The notes: generated from the letters alone by a model not told the origin. A stretch of DNA of 64,000 bases from Leptospira wolffii serovar Khorat str. Khorat-H2 (GCF_000306115.2 NZ_AKWX02000007.1:682001-746000), one strand, 5' to 3'; counted from the stretch's first letter, positions 1-8,720 are shown. Program-made: numbers and translations.

Positions 1-1615
1 TTTCTTTCCTTCTATCGGATCGGAATTGGAAGCACAGCTATGGATGCCTCCCGGAAGGCAATACATGCAACCCCCGGATCCGTTTACCTTCGACGCGGGG
101 ATTAATAAATTCAATAACGACTATTACTTTTATATAGCTCCCACTCTGAATCTGAATTTCGGAGGGGATTTCGGGATGTCTTTAACCGCTCCTCTGAACT
201 TTCTGATCTACGATCAGGACCCTAAAGATCCCACCGTAAAATTGGGAAGTCTCAGAAAGATAGATTACGATCAGAAAAGCGATTATTTAAGGATTATTAA
301 TAATATCTGGTATGGAACCTACGGGATGTACAAACCCGGGGAGACCACATTCTCCTTTTTTGCAGGTAAGATTTTCGACGGGTATGTGGGGCATGGAACC
401 ATAGTAAACCGGTATGTAAACAACCAAAGGATTGATATTTATAATGTGGGTCTCATGGCCGATTTCAATAGCGATTTCGGCGGTGTGCAAGTATTTACAA
501 ATTCGGTGTACACTCACGAAATAGGGTCGGCACGCGCTTATATTCGTCCATTCGCGATGGCTTTTAAGCTATTCGATATCGTGACGGGACGATCCCAACT
601 ATTCTCCATGATGCAGGTGGGCCAGGGAAATGTGGCCGACGAAGCCGGACGTAGGAAAGTATACGAAGAAGCTGGAGTCGACCAAGAGGACAGGGAAAAA
701 TACCGGGCCTTAGTGGAAGACGAGAAGACAAAGCAGCAAAAGGAAGAGATGGTTCCCATCGATAAGAAGCCAGAAACGGCGCAACAAAGGCTGCGGGAAT
801 TCTTCAATCAGGATAATTTTACGAATCGTTTTGCGATCGGTTATACAACCGCTTTCGACACCAAGGCTCCTACTCAATTGGATTTCGATACGACAGGACG
901 TCTGAGATTGGACTCCAATAATAATCCTCTCGTAGACCAAACGGAAAAGCTGACCATCCAAGGGATGGACGCAGAATACAAACTTTTGAGTTCCAAATAC
1001 GTGGAGCTAACCCCGTACTACGACGTAAATACGATCAAGACCCTGAATAACGCCAAAGGTACTCATTATGGCGCGATGCTTCGCTTAGGCGGTAAGGAAA
1101 TTTATCTAAAACTCAAGCCCGAATACAGAAACATGGACGCGAATTATATTCCCATGTATTTCGACAGCTTTTACGAAATAGAAAGATTTCAAGCAAACGT
1201 AAATTCCAAGATTCCTATGACCAAATTGGAAGCGGCCAAGCTTGCGGATCCGGACGCCCCCAAGTTAAAGGGAACCTTCACCTCTCTTATTCTAAACTTC
1301 TACCGTATGTCCTTGGAAGCTAACTACGAGAATTATTCCGGACCGAACAATTCTAGGATTTTCTTAGGTTTGTATATTCCTCTCGGAACGACTCTCATGC
1401 TTTCCGGATACTTTACCAAAAAGAACTTCGACGATAATAAGGATATGTTCAAGCAGGACAACAACTCCGTAGGCGCCGTAGAATTGGCCTTGAACCTGGG
1501 CTTTATCACGATCCGGGTTCAGGATATCCGCAGATGGGTGTATGATAGTACCACTAACGCATTCGTGGCCCAAGACGAACAAAAAGTTCTATTTTCGAAT
1601 TCCTTAACTTTCTAG
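1..1615 (+). CDS. Outer-membrane beta-barrel-like protein, 5' end outside the window
   Basis: The reading frame is open to the left edge, so the true start and any signal peptide lie upstream. A TTG at 26 could be read as a start, but nothing supports it and the codons before it read through. About 530 residues are visible. They are rich in alternating polar and aromatic residues, with many Tyr, Phe and Asn and many short strand-like stretches. The protein ends in Ser-Leu-Thr-Phe, and a C-terminal Phe is typical of outer-membrane barrels. A charged Lys/Glu-rich stretch near residues 210-260 looks like a loop or periplasmic insert. I do not recognise the family. It ends 23 bases before the convergent rsmE gene. 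Confidence 0.6.
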   Translation, partial: FFPSIGSELEAQLWMPPGRQYMQPPDPFTFDAGINKFNNDYYFYIAPTLNLNFGGDFGMSLTAPLNFLIYDQDPKDPTVKLGSLRKIDYDQKSDYLRIINNIWYGTYGMYKPGETTFSFFAGKIFDGYVGHGTIVNRYVNNQRIDIYNVGLMADFNSDFGGVQVFTNSVYTHEIGSARAYIRPFAMAFKLFDIVTGRSQLFSMMQVGQGNVADEAGRRKVYEEAGVDQEDREKYRALVEDEKTKQQKEEMVPIDKKPETAQQRLREFFNQDNFTNRFAIGYTTAFDTKAPTQLDFDTTGRLRLDSNNNPLVDQTEKLTIQGMDAEYKLLSSKYVELTPYYDVNTIKTLNNAKGTHYGAMLRLGGKEIYLKLKPEYRNMDANYIPMYFDSFYEIERFQANVNSKIPMTKLEAAKLADPDAPKLKGTFTSLILNFYRMSLEANYENYSGPNNSRIFLGLYIPLGTTLMLSGYFTKKNFDDNKDMFKQDNNSVGAVELALNLGFITIRVQDIRRWVYDSTTNAFVAQDEQKVLFSNSLTF

Positions 1616-1638
1616 TGAAGCGGCCTTCCCATGGAGCT

Positions 1639-2403
1639 TTAAAAGGAAGTTAAGGCTTCCCATTGGGAAAGAAAAAAGGCAAACGCCTGCTCCGATCTGA
1701 GAATCGACCGAGAGAGTCGGATTCCTTGCATGCCGGAGCTTTTCAATAATTCGATTTCTTTCGGACTCCATCCTGCTTCCGGGCCCAGTAAAACCGTCTT
1801 AAGAGGTTCGGATTTTATCTTATGAGAGATCTTCTCCGAGAATAGACTCTCTCCTTTCGGATCCAAATAAAAGGAAGAAGAGGGGAGTTCTACGATTCTC
1901 TCCCGAAAAGACGAGCCCGACGATGATTTTCCTTTTTCGGGAGGAGAGAATGAGATTCTAATCTCGGGTCTATGCACATTCCCTCCCTGTTCCATTCCTA
2001 GTCGGATTTGTTCTCGGATAAGCGATTCTCTCCACACTGGAGAAGTGAGATATTCCCTACGAGAAAGGTCGGCGACCAGGAACTCCAAGGAGTCAAGACC
2101 CCAAACGCCTGCAAGGTGCAGGATTTTTTCCACTGTGGGAGGTCTTTGGACGGCTATAAGAATTTTTAGCCTTCTAGTTCGTTTTTGGGTTCGAATTATA
2201 GGAACGTATTTCCCTACGAGTTCGTTCGGGCCGGATTGGAGGATTCGAAATAGCCCTAGGGATTCGTTTTCAAAGCCCGCCTTTAGGCTATCTCCTTCCT
2301 TCTTCTTTAATATTCCAAAAATATGATCTAGAGTAATTCTGCGGCTTACCCTATACACCCCGGAGGAAATTCTGTCTTCGGGGCCTAAGAGTAGGATATT
2401 CAT
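1639..2403 (-). CDS. rsmE: RsmE-family 16S rRNA (uracil-N3) methyltransferase
   Basis: The 254-residue protein has the usual RsmE length. The SPOUT methyltransferase signature is in the C-terminal part: a GPEAGWSPKE segment near residue 207 (the family usually has GPEGG), followed by a glycine-poor loop and LSRSILRSEQA, matching the family LG-RILR-ETA block that forms the knot. RsmE methylates U1498 of 16S rRNA at N3 using S-adenosylmethionine. The middle stretch (about residues 140-175) is Ser/Gly-rich and less conserved. Its start overlaps the stop of the upstream zinc-ribbon gene, so the two are translationally coupled. The family call is firm; the exact site is inferred. Confidence 0.85.
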   Translation of the reverse strand: MNILLLGPEDRISSGVYRVSRRITLDHIFGILKKKEGDSLKAGFENESLGLFRILQSGPNELVGKYVPIIRTQKRTRRLKILIAVQRPPTVEKILHLAGVWGLDSLEFLVADLSRREYLTSPVWRESLIREQIRLGMEQGGNVHRPEIRISFSPPEKGKSSSGSSFRERIVELPSSSFYLDPKGESLFSEKISHKIKSEPLKTVLLGPEAGWSPKEIELLKSSGMQGIRLSRSILRSEQAFAFFLSQWEALTSF

Positions 2404-2912
2404 CAGATTTCCACTTGGGGAGGATCCTCTTCCGGTTGGGAAGGAGAGTTTGGTTCCTCTTGGAAAGGAGGAGGGCCTTCTTGTCTATTCGGAGAAAAAT
2501 TATCCTTGGAAAAGAAGCAGGCTCTTAGGATTCCGATGAGGATCAAAGCGAAGAGCAGATATTTGGCAAAAAGAGGACCGAGTTCTCTTTTTGCGGAGAA
2601 GGACTCGGAATATTTGCTGGAGGTTTGAGCGGAAGGGGATTCCCAACCGTAAGCTTCATTCTTCCTGAATTTGGCTTTGAATTTGGAGAAAGTTTCCCTT
2701 AAGAAATGAAAAAATCCCCGCATAGAACGGGGATTTCCGCTTTCCGAGTTTTGTCTCGGAGAATCGTATCTTCCTCCTCGGAAGCTAGCCGAATCTTCGG
2801 GATCAAAAACGAACGAATGGTAACACCTGGGACACCGAACCGTCAGCCTTCCCAAATCGAGAGGAATTCTGAGTTCGGTGCCGCAGGAAGAACAAGGAAC
2901 AATATAACGCAC
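2403..2912 (-). CDS. Zinc-ribbon membrane protein (MJ0042-type N-terminus)
   Basis: The 169-residue product begins with a four-cysteine zinc ribbon: CSSC near residues 7-10 and CPRC near 28-31. This is the layout of the MJ0042/zinc_ribbon_5 domains found at the N-termini of many bacterial membrane proteins. A low-complexity basic and Ser-rich linker follows, then one hydrophobic helix near residues 117-133 and a Pro/Glu-rich tail. The likely topology is a cytoplasmic zinc ribbon with a single anchor. The start is GTG at 2912, directly after the stop of the upstream exported-protein gene, with no gap. Function is unknown. Confidence 0.7.
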   Translation of the reverse strand: MRYIVPCSSCGTELRIPLDLGRLTVRCPRCYHSFVFDPEDSASFRGGRYDSPRQNSESGNPRSMRGFFHFLRETFSKFKAKFRKNEAYGWESPSAQTSSKYSESFSAKRELGPLFAKYLLFALILIGILRACFFSKDNFSPNRQEGPPPFQEEPNSPSQPEEDPPQVEI

Positions 2913-3737
2913 TTAGTACTTCAAGGACTCCTTGAGGGTATCTACGTTTTCCTTGTAGTTCTCATTTCCTAACTGGTCGTTATAATCGAAGATCTTGGTG
3001 AAAAGACGATCGAAATTGTCCAGATGTTTGATATAGAACGTTTTCTTAAAGCTGTTGCGAATCGGGTGAGTCTTGGTGTTTTCCACGTTGGAGAGAACAT
3101 ATTTACCCACTCCCTTTTCGCTAGGAGTTTCAGGACGGTTCCACTCCGGATATCCGTTCTTTTGGTAGAAAAGTTCGATCTTTTCGTTATGGCCGGGTTG
3201 GTCGTTAGGAGATCTATCGATGATTTCGGAAACCGATTTGTCCTCGATTAGGAAATTGTTCTTATAAACCCTGCTGATGATTTTGCTGATTTTGCGAGGA
3301 GGTTCCATTCTAGGATCCGGATCGTTGGTGTTCGGTCCTTCGAAATAGATTTCCATATACTTGGAGAGTCCGCCTTGGACGATCTTTCCCTGGCCTCTTT
3401 CCTCATCCTTAATGAAATCGTAAACTTCTACGCGGATGCAGTTATTAGCCTGGTCTTCCTGAGCGTTGCTTCCAGCGGGAACGCACTCGTCGTTATTGGC
3501 CTTTCCTTTGTATAGAACGGTGCGGAAAGGAAGAATGCGAACCTTCATTTTCATGAGAACGGTATGACGTTTCAGTCTCTCGTTCAGTGCGCTAACTCTT
3601 TGGTCCAGACCTTTTTCGGTGTCCAGGATAGCCGCACCTACTTGTTGGTCTTCCTTCTTCTGGGCTTGGTTGTCTTGAGCGTTGAGTATGCCGGCGATTG
3701 ATAAAACGGCCAGACAAAAAGCGATTTTGCGTTTCAT
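2913..3737 (-). CDS. Exported protein of unknown function
   Basis: The product has 274 residues with a clear signal peptide: basic MKRK, a hydrophobic core, then LNAQ with probable cleavage after Ala20. The mature part is polar and charged, with an N-terminal helical, possibly coiled-coil stretch (residues 35-65) and a mixed region rich in Lys, Asn and Asp. There are two Cys around residues 85-100. The gene heads a three-gene minus-strand unit with the zinc-ribbon protein and rsmE. Leptospira flagellar sheath proteins FcpA and FcpB are of similar size and export type, and fliN and fliM are nearby, but I cannot confirm a relationship from sequence alone. Confidence 0.65.
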   Translation of the reverse strand: MKRKIAFCLAVLSIAGILNAQDNQAQKKEDQQVGAAILDTEKGLDQRVSALNERLKRHTVLMKMKVRILPFRTVLYKGKANNDECVPAGSNAQEDQANNCIRVEVYDFIKDEERGQGKIVQGGLSKYMEIYFEGPNTNDPDPRMEPPRKISKIISRVYKNNFLIEDKSVSEIIDRSPNDQPGHNEKIELFYQKNGYPEWNRPETPSEKGVGKYVLSNVENTKTHPIRNSFKKTFYIKHLDNFDRLFTKIFDYNDQLGNENYKENVDTLKESLKY

Positions 3738-3860
3738 TGTACCCTATTCCTTGGTCTCTTTAGCGTGGGACTTCTCAGAAAAAACCGAGGAAACCCTGTT
3801 TTGAGTATCGGAAAAATAGACTCCCGATTAAAGCCAAGACTTACATTTTCGGGTGGAAAA

Positions 3861-5159
3861 CTAGTATTTTCCCGATTTTGCGCTAGTTTCAAAATACAAT
3901 TCATAGGGTGGAGGAGCGGCTTTCAATCCTTTTTCGATCAGGCTAGCCGCCCATCTCCTTTCTACGAAATCGCAGAAATCTCTTAAATCCCGCCCGGAAG
4001 CCGATTCTAAGCGCTCAGAAATGGTCGTTCTCTCGGATTCCGTCAAATGCTTAGCATAATTCCCTAATATAGCCGCCCTTTCCCTTACATTCGGAAGAGG
4101 AAAGTAAACGGATCGGTCGAAACGGGAAACCAAAGCCTTATCCAGGTCCTGTTTCCTATTCGTAGCTCCAAGGGTAATTGATTTTTGTCCCCCTTCGAAG
4201 CCGTCCAATTTTCTGAGTAGCACGGATAGAATATTACGAGTTGCCTCGAATAAACCGTCGTCTCGGGATCCTGCCAGAGAGTCGATTTCATCCAAAAACA
4301 ATAAGCAAGAGGGGAATAAAGAGGCCACATCGAACACATAAGCCATGTTTTGTGCGCTTTCCCCGTAATATTTGCTTAGAATGGATTCTACTGGGACGTA
4401 AATTAACGGAATTCCGGTCATACAAGAAACGACTTTTGCCATGGTGGTTTTGCCCACCCCGGGCTCTCCCTCGAGTAGTATTGCTCTCGGTTTTACCCTT
4501 CCCGGAAATTTCCGGGTTAATTTAGCCACTTCTTCCAATGTTCCGGGAGATTGGAGGGGAAGTATAATGGATTCTAAAATCTGCCGCTTTACTTCCTCGT
4601 AACCGGCAACGGCATCGAAGGTGATCCAGTCACCCTTCTTCTTAGCTTCTTCCGGATCGAATACATCTATCCCCAAACGCAGTAGCAATTCTTTCGGATT
4701 TTGCACCGATTCCTGCTTGGATAAGCGGAGATATTTGAAAAGATCTATGGCCGCGAAGATTTCTTCCCGATGGAAATCTCCTTTTTTAGTGATTTCCACT
4801 CGGTTTTGGTTTCTGCCCGAGTAGAATCTGAATTTCGCATTATCCAGGATATTCTTGGTCTCGAATAAATTCTCATTCAATGCTTGTAGGCAATAGTATC
4901 CCGGTTCAAAGGTATGGATTCTGAGATTTTCGATATGATTTCGTACGATTTGGAAACAGTCCAAGAGTTGGGACTTATCCGCACCGGAAATGGGAAATTC
5001 GATCCTAAGATCCTTTTTATCCGGTACAAAGGCGGGGAGTTGTGAATCCTCCACTCCTAGCCCCTTTAATTCCGAATATAACAGGTTCTTTGCCTGGCTA
5101 AAGTCCAGAATCAGGGAAGAAGTTGGTCTGCTCGGCGGGTTCCAGTCCTCTGGTTTCAT
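3861..5159 (-). CDS. AAA+ ATPase of the FtsH/CDC48 type, divergent from fliN
   Basis: The start is taken as ATG at 5159 (MKPEDW), preceded by GGAGAG, giving 432 residues. A longer in-frame reading from 5264 would overlap fliN. Residues 1-190 are an unassigned N-terminal domain. The AAA+ module follows: Walker A GEPGVGKTT near residue 237, Walker B LLFLDEID near 295, a sensor-1 segment with GATNRK, and an arginine-finger region with SRFDRSV. This is the classical AAA subgroup (FtsH, Cdc48, Vps4). No protease domain or membrane segment is visible, so it is probably a soluble remodelling ATPase of unknown substrate. Only 81 bases separate it from fliN. Confidence 0.8.
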   Translation of the reverse strand: MKPEDWNPPSRPTSSLILDFSQAKNLLYSELKGLGVEDSQLPAFVPDKKDLRIEFPISGADKSQLLDCFQIVRNHIENLRIHTFEPGYYCLQALNENLFETKNILDNAKFRFYSGRNQNRVEITKKGDFHREEIFAAIDLFKYLRLSKQESVQNPKELLLRLGIDVFDPEEAKKKGDWITFDAVAGYEEVKRQILESIILPLQSPGTLEEVAKLTRKFPGRVKPRAILLEGEPGVGKTTMAKVVSCMTGIPLIYVPVESILSKYYGESAQNMAYVFDVASLFPSCLLFLDEIDSLAGSRDDGLFEATRNILSVLLRKLDGFEGGQKSITLGATNRKQDLDKALVSRFDRSVYFPLPNVRERAAILGNYAKHLTESERTTISERLESASGRDLRDFCDFVERRWAASLIEKGLKAAPPPYELYFETSAKSGKY

Positions 5160-5184
5160 GTTCTCTCCGGTAGAATTTCTCTTG

Positions 5185-5190
5185 TATAAT
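5185..5190 (+). promoter_or_regulatory. Candidate -10 element (TATAAT) upstream of fliN
   Basis: A perfect TATAAT lies in the 81-base divergent space between the AAA+ ATPase and fliN, 50 bases before the fliN start, with TG directly before it. No good -35 hexamer is evident at 16-18 bases upstream. A GGAGG ribosome site at 5227-5231 lies 9 bases from the ATG. Confidence 0.45.
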
Positions 5191-5240
5191 CTTTCGGTTC
5201 TGTCGAAGAATTTAGAAAGAACCTTTGGAGGCAATCTCTT

Positions 5241-5765
5241 ATGGGTGAAGGCTCGCTTTCCCAAGATGATATTGACGCACTATTAACCGGGGCCGGTCCT
5301 TCCGGTGGTGGGGGAGGCGGAGGATCCGCCGATTTCAACCTCAGCGGAGAATTGGATTCCTTACTAGGAGATGCAGGCGGTGGTGGTGGCAGTCCTACCG
5401 CTTCCGATCCAGGGGGAGCTCCTTCTTTTGCGGATATCGCCGCAGCCTTAGGGCCTTCTGCGACTCCTGCCCCCGCTAAGACCAGCTCTAGATCCAGCTC
5501 CGTTTCTTCGAATACCGCCAATTTAAATCTACTCTTAGACGTTAATATCGCTCTAACCGTGGAATTAGGTAGAACGAATATGTATATCAAGGACGTTCTG
5601 GGTTTGAGCGAAGGCGCTGTAGTAGAATTGGACAATGCGGTCGGCGAGGACTTGGATATTTTAGCCAACGGTAAATTGGTTGGTAAAGGCAAGTTGGTCT
5701 TACTAGACGATTATTACGGAATCCGGATCACGGAAATCGTAGACCCTTCTCGTAGATTGATGTAA
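5241..5765 (+). CDS. fliN: Flagellar motor switch protein FliN
   Basis: The 174-residue protein has a C-terminal SpoA (surface presentation of antigens) domain, about residues 95-174. It includes LDVNIALTVELGR, a GAVVELD segment and the ending GIRITEIVDP, all typical of FliN. FliN forms the C-ring of the flagellar motor with FliM and FliG. The N-terminus carries a LSQDDIDALL motif, the same short segment FliM uses in other bacteria to bind phosphorylated CheY, followed by a Gly/Pro/Ala-rich linker of about 70 residues. It is transcribed alone, with a hairpin downstream. fliM is 7 kb away in this window. Confidence 0.93.
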   Translation: MGEGSLSQDDIDALLTGAGPSGGGGGGGSADFNLSGELDSLLGDAGGGGGSPTASDPGGAPSFADIAAALGPSATPAPAKTSSRSSSVSSNTANLNLLLDVNIALTVELGRTNMYIKDVLGLSEGAVVELDNAVGEDLDILANGKLVGKGKLVLLDDYYGIRITEIVDPSRRLM

Positions 5766-5773
5766 TAGAAGTT

Positions 5774-5796
5774 CCGCATCGGGCTTTCCGATGCGG
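5774..5796. terminator. Hairpin between convergent fliN and SPFH gene
   Basis: A perfect 9-base inverted repeat (CCGCATCGG and CCGATGCGG) with a 5-base loop sits between the stop of fliN and the stop of the minus-strand SPFH gene. The T-rich run on the plus strand starts only some 15 bases later, so it could act as a terminator in either direction, though not a textbook one. Confidence 0.6.
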
Positions 5797-5806
5797 TGAT
5801 CTCAAT

Positions 5807-6739
5807 TTAAGATTTTTTCTCTTCGCTTCCTAATACGGTTTTCATTACCGATTTGAAATTCGAAAGATTTAGAGGAAGAACGAGTTCCGTTCCTTCCTGT
5901 CCTAATTTCTCCACTTCTTTGATAAATCTTTGAGCGATCCTCATCTTAACGGCTTCCTTTCCACCTTTGGAGCGAATGGCCGAGGAGAGTAGATCGATTC
6001 CTTTTGCGGTCGCAGTCGCTATGGATTCGATTTCGGAAGCTACACCTTCCGCCTCGTTGATTCGTTTTTGTTTTTCCCCTTCGGACTTATTGATCGCTTC
6101 TTCTTTAATACCCAGGGAACGGTTGATTCTAGAATCCCTGTCTCCTTCGGATAGGGAGATTTGCGCCTTCTTGGTGATTTGCGCCTTCTTCTCTCTTTCC
6201 ATTGCCTCGATGACCGATTTAGGAGGAGCGATGTTTACTATCTCGTAACGGTTTACTCTGACCCCCCAGGGCTCGGCAGCCTGGTCTAGAACGTCCAGAA
6301 TCTTACTGTTGATCGCTTCCCTGGTCTCGAAGGTCGTGTCCATGTCCATCGTACCTATAATCGCGCGCATGGTAGTCTGCACGAGTTGGGTGACCGCAAA
6401 ACGATAATCGTCTATCCCATAACTCGCTTTTTGGGGATCCAGAACCCTTAAGTAAAGGATTCCGTCCATCTCCACTTTCACGTTATCCTTGGTGATGCAA
6501 GTTTGGGGAGGGACGTCTATCGCTTGCTCTTTTAATGTATGGTAATAAGCGTCGTTATCCATAAAAGGAACGAGCACATGAAAGCCTGCATGAAGAGTCT
6601 TACTATACTTTCCCAAACGCTCTACGATGATACATTCCTGTGCGGATACGATTCGGACGGATCTGTAAATCTTATATGCAAGATAAAACATGACCCCGAA
6701 CCAGAAAATACCTAGAAAAACGTCGATAAAACCGCTCAT
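5807..6739 (-). CDS. SPFH/band 7 (stomatin-prohibitin) membrane protein, copy 1
   Basis: The 310-residue protein has one N-terminal membrane helix (residues 5-25). The SPFH/band 7 domain follows: ERLGKYSKTLHAGFHVLVPF, IDVPPQTCITKDN, VDPQ and WGVRVNRYEI blocks are typical of the stomatin/QmcA branch. The C-terminal third is Ala/Glu-rich coiled coil with EGEKQKRINEAEG repeats. Such proteins form large membrane-bound cages or scaffolds and commonly partner with NfeD proteins. The gene lies 6 bases after a closely similar paralogue, and nfeD precedes both, making a three-gene operon. The downstream hairpin at 5774 ends the unit. Confidence 0.88.
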   Translation of the reverse strand: MSGFIDVFLGIFWFGVMFYLAYKIYRSVRIVSAQECIIVERLGKYSKTLHAGFHVLVPFMDNDAYYHTLKEQAIDVPPQTCITKDNVKVEMDGILYLRVLDPQKASYGIDDYRFAVTQLVQTTMRAIIGTMDMDTTFETREAINSKILDVLDQAAEPWGVRVNRYEIVNIAPPKSVIEAMEREKKAQITKKAQISLSEGDRDSRINRSLGIKEEAINKSEGEKQKRINEAEGVASEIESIATATAKGIDLLSSAIRSKGGKEAVKMRIAQRFIKEVEKLGQEGTELVLPLNLSNFKSVMKTVLGSEEKKS

Positions 6740-6745
6740 GCTTTC

Positions 6746-7675
6746 TTACTCCTTGTCTCCGCCCAGGTCTGGCAGCTTGTTCGTTACTTTGGAGAGCCCT
6801 TCGAAAAGACCGACAATATTGGCCATCTCCACAGGCAATACGGTCGTCTTGGCTTTAGTTAGAATTTCTCCTAGACCGGAAAGATAATCTTCCGTGATCT
6901 GCAGGTTCACCGCTTCGGATCCGCCTTCTTTTCCGATCGCTTCCGCAATCTGTTGGATTCCGCTCGCCTTAGCTTTCGCTATGAACTCGATTTCTTTCGC
7001 CTTTCCTTCGGCTTCGTTGACTTTGCGGATTTTTTCCCCTTCCGAAAGGTTGATGGCTTCCTGTCTTTCTCCCATGGAACGATTGATTCGGGAGAGTTTT
7101 TCTCCCTCGGAAATGGTGATCTCCGCTCTTTTGACTCGCTCCGCTTTTACCTGCTCTTCCATCTCGTGAAGAATCTCTTTCGGAGGGGAGATATTCTTGA
7201 TTTCGTAACGGGTCACCTTGATTCCCCAGGGGTCGGTGGCCTCATCCAAGGCCCGGACCACGTTCGCATTGATATCGTCTCTTTCGGAGAAGGTATGGTC
7301 CAAAACGAGTTTTCCTATTTCGGAACGAAGAGTGGTTTGGGCAAGTTGGATGGTTGCCATTCTAAAATTCTCGATCTCGTAGGAGGCTTTGTAAGCGTCC
7401 ATGAGCCGGATATACAGGATACCGTCCACTAGGATGGATACGTTGTCTTTGGTAATACAGGTCTGGGGAGGAATATCGATTGCGATTTCCTTCATATTCT
7501 GCTTATAGCGTACCTTATCTAAGATAGGGATCAGGAAATGGAAACCGGCTCCTAAAGCGCCTCGAAAAACTCCTAAGCGTTCCACTACGAAACTATAATT
7601 CTGGGGAACTACGATAAACGTTTTTCGGACCAGATAGATTAGGGCGATGAACGCCAATGTGAAATACAGAAACAT
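6746..7675 (-). CDS. SPFH/band 7 (stomatin-prohibitin) membrane protein, copy 2
   Basis: The 309-residue paralogue has the same architecture as its neighbour: an N-terminal membrane helix, a band 7 domain with VVERLGVFRGALGAGFHF, IDIPPQTCITKDN and WGIKVTRYEIKNI blocks, and an Ala/Glu-rich C-terminal coiled coil with EGEKIRKVNEAEG. The two copies are strongly alike along their length, pointing to tandem duplication followed by divergence, perhaps as partners in a hetero-oligomer like prohibitin 1/2 or HflK/HflC. It starts 33 bases after the nfeD stop. Confidence 0.88.
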   Translation of the reverse strand: MFLYFTLAFIALIYLVRKTFIVVPQNYSFVVERLGVFRGALGAGFHFLIPILDKVRYKQNMKEIAIDIPPQTCITKDNVSILVDGILYIRLMDAYKASYEIENFRMATIQLAQTTLRSEIGKLVLDHTFSERDDINANVVRALDEATDPWGIKVTRYEIKNISPPKEILHEMEEQVKAERVKRAEITISEGEKLSRINRSMGERQEAINLSEGEKIRKVNEAEGKAKEIEFIAKAKASGIQQIAEAIGKEGGSEAVNLQITEDYLSGLGEILTKAKTTVLPVEMANIVGLFEGLSKVTNKLPDLGGDKE

Positions 7676-7708
7676 GGTGCCTAACGGCCTCCTTTGTTTT
7701 TTGGTTCG

Positions 7709-8182
7709 TCAAACTTCTTCCGGAAAATCCAAGGGTTCCACGATGAACGTTAGATTTTCTCTTTCTATGATTCTAACTTTTTTACCGGATCCGATTCTCT
7801 TTGTCTTACTTATGGCGTCCCATTCGGTTCCTTGGAAGAGAATCCTTCCTCCTTTCCTCTCCACCAATATATCTTTGGTGACGGGAACGATCCTGCCCGG
7901 GCCGTCCTCCGGATTCAGGATCGCCTTTTCGGAGGCCGAAGGAAAGAATTTTCTTAAAAAAGCTCCCCCGATTAGAATGAGAATACCGGATAGGGAGGCC
8001 CAAATCGCTGCTTGGGTCCAGATTCCCAGCTCCAGAAAGTAGGTTAAACCTCCTACGATCAATGCGGATAGGCCCAAAAAAACGACAAAGGTTCCCGGGA
8101 TAAAAAGCTCGGCTACCATTAGAACGAGTCCCGTTCCGATCCAAAGGTAGGCGATATTGTGTCCGTCTTGAAAAAAGTCCAT
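7709..8182 (-). CDS. NfeD-family membrane protein (short type)
   Basis: The 157-residue protein has three or four hydrophobic helices in residues 10-90 (including the VAELFIPGTFVVFLGLSAL region typical of NfeD), followed by a soluble C-terminal beta-rich domain of about 60 residues fitting the NfeD OB-fold. There is no protease domain, so it is the short NfeD1b type. NfeD proteins pair with SPFH/stomatin proteins encoded next door, as here, where two follow in the same operon. The role is probably membrane-domain organisation; the exact function is not known. Confidence 0.82.
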   Translation of the reverse strand: MDFFQDGHNIAYLWIGTGLVLMVAELFIPGTFVVFLGLSALIVGGLTYFLELGIWTQAAIWASLSGILILIGGAFLRKFFPSASEKAILNPEDGPGRIVPVTKDILVERKGGRILFQGTEWDAISKTKRIGSGKKVRIIERENLTFIVEPLDFPEEV

Positions 8183-8252
8183 GCTCCGATATGAGAAAAG
8201 GGTAAAATTCTATTTTCAAAAACCTTCCCGTCCTTATTCTTAGCGGGAAACG

Positions 8253-8690
8253 ATGAAAAAAATCTGGATCCGACTGGGACTAGGATTCTTGGTCCTTTTC
8301 CTAGCTCTACAATTTCTCCCCGTACAGCCTCCGTTGGGAATGAATGCTAATGAAATCAAAACGGAAGAAAGCGTCAAAAAGATTTTTCGAAGGGCTTGCT
8401 ATGATTGCCATTCGGATATCGTTCGTTGGCCTTGGTATTCCAAGATTTTCCCCGTTTCACTTTATATCGCTCATCATGTCGAAGAAGGTCGAGAGGAATT
8501 GAATTTTTCGGAATGGGAGTCGCTAAAACCTTCCAAAAAATCGGATAAGGCAGAGGACATACTGGACGAAATAACGGAAGGCAATATGCCTCCTAAGGAT
8601 TATCTTCTGATGCATCCCGATGCTAAGATAGATCCGGAAGAATTGGAAACCCTGAAGGATTGGCTCCAGACTTTCGGAACCGGCGAATAA
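8253..8690 (+). CDS. Haem-binding domain protein, membrane-anchored
   Basis: The 145-residue protein starts with an uncleaved-looking signal anchor (residues 5-24). It carries a CYDCHS motif at Cys49-Cys52-His53, the CxxCH covalent haem c site, followed by RWPWYSKIFPVSLY, which identifies the Haem_bd (PF14376) family. A Met-Pro-Pro segment (NMPPKDYLLMHP) near residue 111 may supply the distal ligand. It is probably periplasmic and involved in electron transfer or haem sensing; the partner is unknown. It is divergent from nfeD, with 70 bases between. Confidence 0.85.
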   Translation: MKKIWIRLGLGFLVLFLALQFLPVQPPLGMNANEIKTEESVKKIFRRACYDCHSDIVRWPWYSKIFPVSLYIAHHVEEGREELNFSEWESLKPSKKSDKAEDILDEITEGNMPPKDYLLMHPDAKIDPEELETLKDWLQTFGTGE

Positions 8691-8720
8691 GATTCCTTCG
8701 ATTCTATTATTTTAAATATC

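Noticed and set aside
5156..5692. 178-residue minus-strand open frame opposite fliN
   Set aside because: It is the mirror of the Gly/Pro-rich linker of fliN, giving long Pro and Ser runs, and has no ribosome site. fliN itself is a certain gene.
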